Part shown: in pieces, positions 61,842-64,000 of the stretch | Layout: every line of letters starts with the position of its first letter | Position numbering within the stretch: the first letter of the stretch is position 1 | Source: Streptomyces sp. ADI95-17 | GTDB taxonomy: Bacteria > Actinomycetota > Actinomycetes > Streptomycetales > Streptomycetaceae | DNA: 64,000 bases | Assembly: GCF_003846175.1 (NCBI RefSeq) | Contig: NZ_ML123047.1 | Coordinates: 229,873 to 293,872, forward strand | Reading direction: 5' to 3' | Program-made: the position numbers and the translations under genes | Notes under the pieces: model-generated | Seen by the model: only the letters and a program-made list of their open reading frames with translations | What the model was told of the DNA's origin: nothing | Database searches by the model: none

Positions 61842-63059
61842 TCAGTTCTGGTCGGAGGCGAGCCCGGCAGCCGGCGTGGTGTCCTTCCGCACCGCCACCG
61901 CCGGAGTGGCTCGATGCGTCGAGCTGAGTACGCCGGGCCTGCCTTGCCAAGGCACGGATCCGGGTCCTGCCGCTCGCCCGGGCGTCGACCGCCACACGCC
62001 TGTCCGCTGCGCCGCGCGTCGGAACAGGTGGGGCAGGAAGGTGTAGAAGCGGTCGGGAAGGAACACGGCGTCCGCAACGATCATCGCGCCGGAGAAGAGA
62101 GGCAGCCCCAGGAGCACCGCGATACCGATGTGCATGCTCAGCAGCATGGCGAGAACGGGGTACTTGAGCCTGCCGAAGAGCACGAACGGGAAGGCCACCT
62201 GCAAGAGCACCGTCATGTAGCCGGCGATCGCGATCAGGATCGTGTGCTCGTCCACGAGGTGGGAAAGTGCGGGCCACGGCTGGAAGAGTTCGAGGTTCAG
62301 AACGTAGTGGAGAGCGGTGCCGCTGCCCCAGGAAGCGCCCTGGACCTTGTACAGGCCGGTTGATCCGTAGAGGAAAATGACTTGGGCCGCGATGACGAAC
62401 ATGCCGCAGTTGTGCAGCACCGTGGTCAAGGTGATCCGGGCGTCTCGGAGTTGCTGTGCGGAGCGGCTCCTCACCGGTTGCGGCGCGTTGCCCGCACGAG
62501 CCGTCTTCAGCCGGTCCCTGCGTGCGTCCAATGACCAGCGCCGCCCGCACGCGGTGAGGACCAGGTAGATGGCCATCAGCAGGAGCAGGTTGTCGCCCCC
62601 GTCCGTCATGAAGATCGCTCGGGCATGGAACGACGTCACCACGACGGCGAAGAGAATGGACATGACGCGGGTCCGCCAGCCCAGCGCGAAGAGTGCGGAC
62701 GTGACGAGGGCCATCACGTAGCAGAGCTCGAAGTAGGCGCGGCTGTCGGACAGGGTCAGGATGCTGTTCCACCCCGTCTGGTCGAAGAGCTGCCGCGCCA
62801 ACGAGGGTGTCCACGGGGATCCGGGGCCCCAGATCTCGTCACGGTGCGGGAACTCGCGCAGCAGGAAGACCAGGTAGAGCAGTCCGTAGCCGACGCGCAA
62901 CACCGACGCGGCGTACAGGGACACCGGCCGGCCGGTCAAGAGCTCCCCGGCGGCACTGATCCGGTCGGCGAGCCACTGGGCTGCGCCGGGGGGTGCAGTC
63001 TGTTGACTCCTTGAGCGACGGTCTGTCGGTGCCGTGGGGGCGATCTGCTCACTTCCCAT
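61842..63059 (-). CDS. HTTM domain membrane protein (vitamin K carboxylase-like)
   Basis: A 405-aa protein with about eight or nine membrane helices. LRVGYGLLYLVFLLREFPHR begins the HTTM domain (horizontally transferred transmembrane, related to gamma-glutamyl carboxylase); FHARAIFMTDGGDNLLLLMA is a conserved loop. The C-terminal 50 residues are disordered. Start ATG 63059 overlaps the DUF5819 gene by 11 bp, so the two are a unit. HTTM/DUF5819 pairs recur in actinobacteria; their chemistry is not known. Confidence 0.85.
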   Translation of the reverse strand: MGSEQIAPTAPTDRRSRSQQTAPPGAAQWLADRISAAGELLTGRPVSLYAASVLRVGYGLLYLVFLLREFPHRDEIWGPGSPWTPSLARQLFDQTGWNSILTLSDSRAYFELCYVMALVTSALFALGWRTRVMSILFAVVVTSFHARAIFMTDGGDNLLLLMAIYLVLTACGRRWSLDARRDRLKTARAGNAPQPVRSRSAQQLRDARITLTTVLHNCGMFVIAAQVIFLYGSTGLYKVQGASWGSGTALHYVLNLELFQPWPALSHLVDEHTILIAIAGYMTVLLQVAFPFVLFGRLKYPVLAMLLSMHIGIAVLLGLPLFSGAMIVADAVFLPDRFYTFLPHLFRRAAQRTGVWRSTPGRAAGPGSVPWQGRPGVLSSTHRATPAVAVRKDTTPAAGLASDQN

Positions 63060-63786
63060 GGGGTGTCACCTTCCACCAGGGCAGAAGCCGGTTCTCGGCG
63101 GACGTCGGCGGGTGGTTGCCGACGGCGGTGCCGGAGGCAGCGATGGGCAGTGTGACGACGCGGAGTTGAATGAAGTCGAAGGTGCCGCTGTTGTGGGCAG
63201 CGACGCGGTCCGCGGCGATGTTGCTCAGATACCTCTGCATCATCAGGGCGCGCTCCGTGCGCGCCTTGTCGTCTCCTCCGTGTGAATCGACATAGGAAGT
63301 CCAGGCGCGGCGCAGCAGGTTCTGCGCCGTGTGGCTCGGGAACGCATTGTGTTCGACTGCGGAATTGTCCTCGGCAGTCAGATCGAACCAGGCACTCACC
63401 TTGACCGATCCACCGGCCTCAGTGTGTGCGGTTCTCGCCAGAATCTTTCGGTTGACGGATTCGGGGTCCGGGGCAAAAAGTCGCCAATTCTGTTCGAAGA
63501 AGGGATACACCCATGCGTTGACCAGTGAGCTGTATCGCTTGGAGACGGTATTGGAGGGCGCTACATGAAGGAACACCAGAAGGACATGGACGAGAGTCGT
63601 CGCCATGCACAGGACCACGGCGGTGCGCAGCCCTGCTTTCAGTAAACGGGCACCCCTCGACCGCCTGACCGGCGTGCGCACGTCGTCAGGACATTCCTTC
63701 GTGGCCGGACCGGAATCGGAGTGCTGGAGTTCTTTCACGTCCGCTGGTTCAATTCCGCTCGGCACCGCCCACCCTGTCTTTCTCAT
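63049..63786 (-). CDS. DUF5819 family membrane protein
   Basis: A 245-aa protein with one N-terminal membrane helix (TAVVLCMATTLVHVLLVFLH) and a large outer domain: VYPFFEQNWRLFAPDPESVN is the signature of DUF5819. The start ATG 63786 is preferred to one 16 codons upstream. Encoded with the HTTM protein and probably complexed with it in the membrane. Confidence 0.82.
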   Translation of the reverse strand: MRKTGWAVPSGIEPADVKELQHSDSGPATKECPDDVRTPVRRSRGARLLKAGLRTAVVLCMATTLVHVLLVFLHVAPSNTVSKRYSSLVNAWVYPFFEQNWRLFAPDPESVNRKILARTAHTEAGGSVKVSAWFDLTAEDNSAVEHNAFPSHTAQNLLRRAWTSYVDSHGGDDKARTERALMMQRYLSNIAADRVAAHNSGTFDFIQLRVVTLPIAASGTAVGNHPPTSAENRLLPWWKVTPHGK

Positions 63787-63901
63787 ATCAGCTACTCGCG
63801 TCTGGCTTTTTCTGCGGACTGCCAACGGCGGCACGCGGCGGATTCGATGAGGATTCCGCCGCGCGCCTCATCCGATGAACGGGCTCACTGCAGTGCGCTG
63901 C

Positions 63902-64000
63902 TTAGCCCTCGTAGCCCTTGGAACCCTCGTAGTCCTTGGAACCCCCGTGGTCCTTCGAACCCTCGTAGTCCTTGGAACCCCCGTGGTCCTTCGAACCCTC
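63902..64000 (-). CDS. GSKD-repeat protein, C-terminal end (5' end outside window)
   Basis: The last 32 codons before TAA (63902-63904) read as repeats of (E/G)GSKD(H/Y): EGSKDHGGSKDYEGSKDHGG and on to SKGYEG. The DNA is a 30-bp tandem repeat. It is directly upstream of the DUF5819/HTTM pair on the same strand. Lys/Asp/Glu-rich repeats beside a carboxylase-related membrane protein could be a substrate or surface polymer; this is inference. Confidence 0.65.
   Translation of the reverse strand, partial: EGSKDHGGSKDYEGSKDHGGSKDYEGSKGYEG

Overview
The window is high-GC actinobacterial DNA, almost certainly a Streptomyces chromosome. Evidence: strong GC bias at third codon positions, GTG starts, ATGA/GTGA overlaps, the HspR/HAIR heat-shock regulon, an ECF42 sigma factor with a DGPF-motif partner, and many families typical of Streptomyces (DUF6177, DUF6507, HTTM/DUF5819, RHIM-like proteins).

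Region 1 (1-19.7 kb) is core-like chromosome. It holds a YbjN protein, an MFS exporter, clpB, an F420/PPOX oxidoreductase, a three-gene locus (LuxR-type regulator divergent from a secreted DIGW-repeat peptide and a ligand-less Rieske-like protein), the dnaK-grpE-dnaJ-hspR operon, a sugar transferase, a membrane-anchored Fe-S oxidoreductase, a Yip1 protein, an ECF42 sigma locus, a phosphoribosyltransferase and dcd. Paired HAIR operators lie before clpB and before dnaK, so HspR should control both.

Region 2 (19.7-61.6 kb) is an accretion array. A tRNA-Gly(CCC) gene at 19701-19771 supplies the first copy of a 41-bp attachment core. Six more copies of the tRNA 3' part occur downstream at about 29.66, 38.92, 43.98, 49.07, 55.67 and 61.52 kb. 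A paired GTGCCA-type repeat sits 126-129 bp before each downstream copy. The array thus divides into six islands. Island A (19.7-29.7) has the only near-complete tyrosine integrase, a nucleotide-chemistry operon (double kinase/nucleotidyltransferase fusion, APH-like kinase, SDR, NUDIX) with an XRE-TPR regulator, and a frameshifted DUF6602 gene. Island B (29.7-38.9) is one three-gene operon ending in a 1258-aa AAA/STAND-like ATPase, a candidate new defence or conflict system. Island C (38.9-44.0) has five proteins with RHIM-like (amyloid-signalling) motifs among broken phage terminase pieces. Island D (44.0-49.1) is a type VII (WXG100) toxin locus with an RNase A-like toxin, two immunity genes and an orphan toxin tail. 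Island E (49.1-55.7) is a second WXG-type locus: a nuclease-tipped toxin, a pentapeptide-repeat candidate immunity protein, DUF6507 and DUF6177. Island F (55.7-61.5) has an IS5-family element, a VOC protein, a DUF4232 lipoprotein and several unknown genes. Every island except B carries a decayed integrase relic next to its att site, or at most a weak trace.

Region 3 (61.6-64.0 kb) is an HTTM/DUF5819 membrane gene pair preceded by the tail of a GSKD-repeat protein that runs off the window.

As a whole, the tRNA-Gly locus behaves as an island of islands. Most of its cargo looks like inter-bacterial or anti-phage conflict machinery, with mobility functions mostly degraded.
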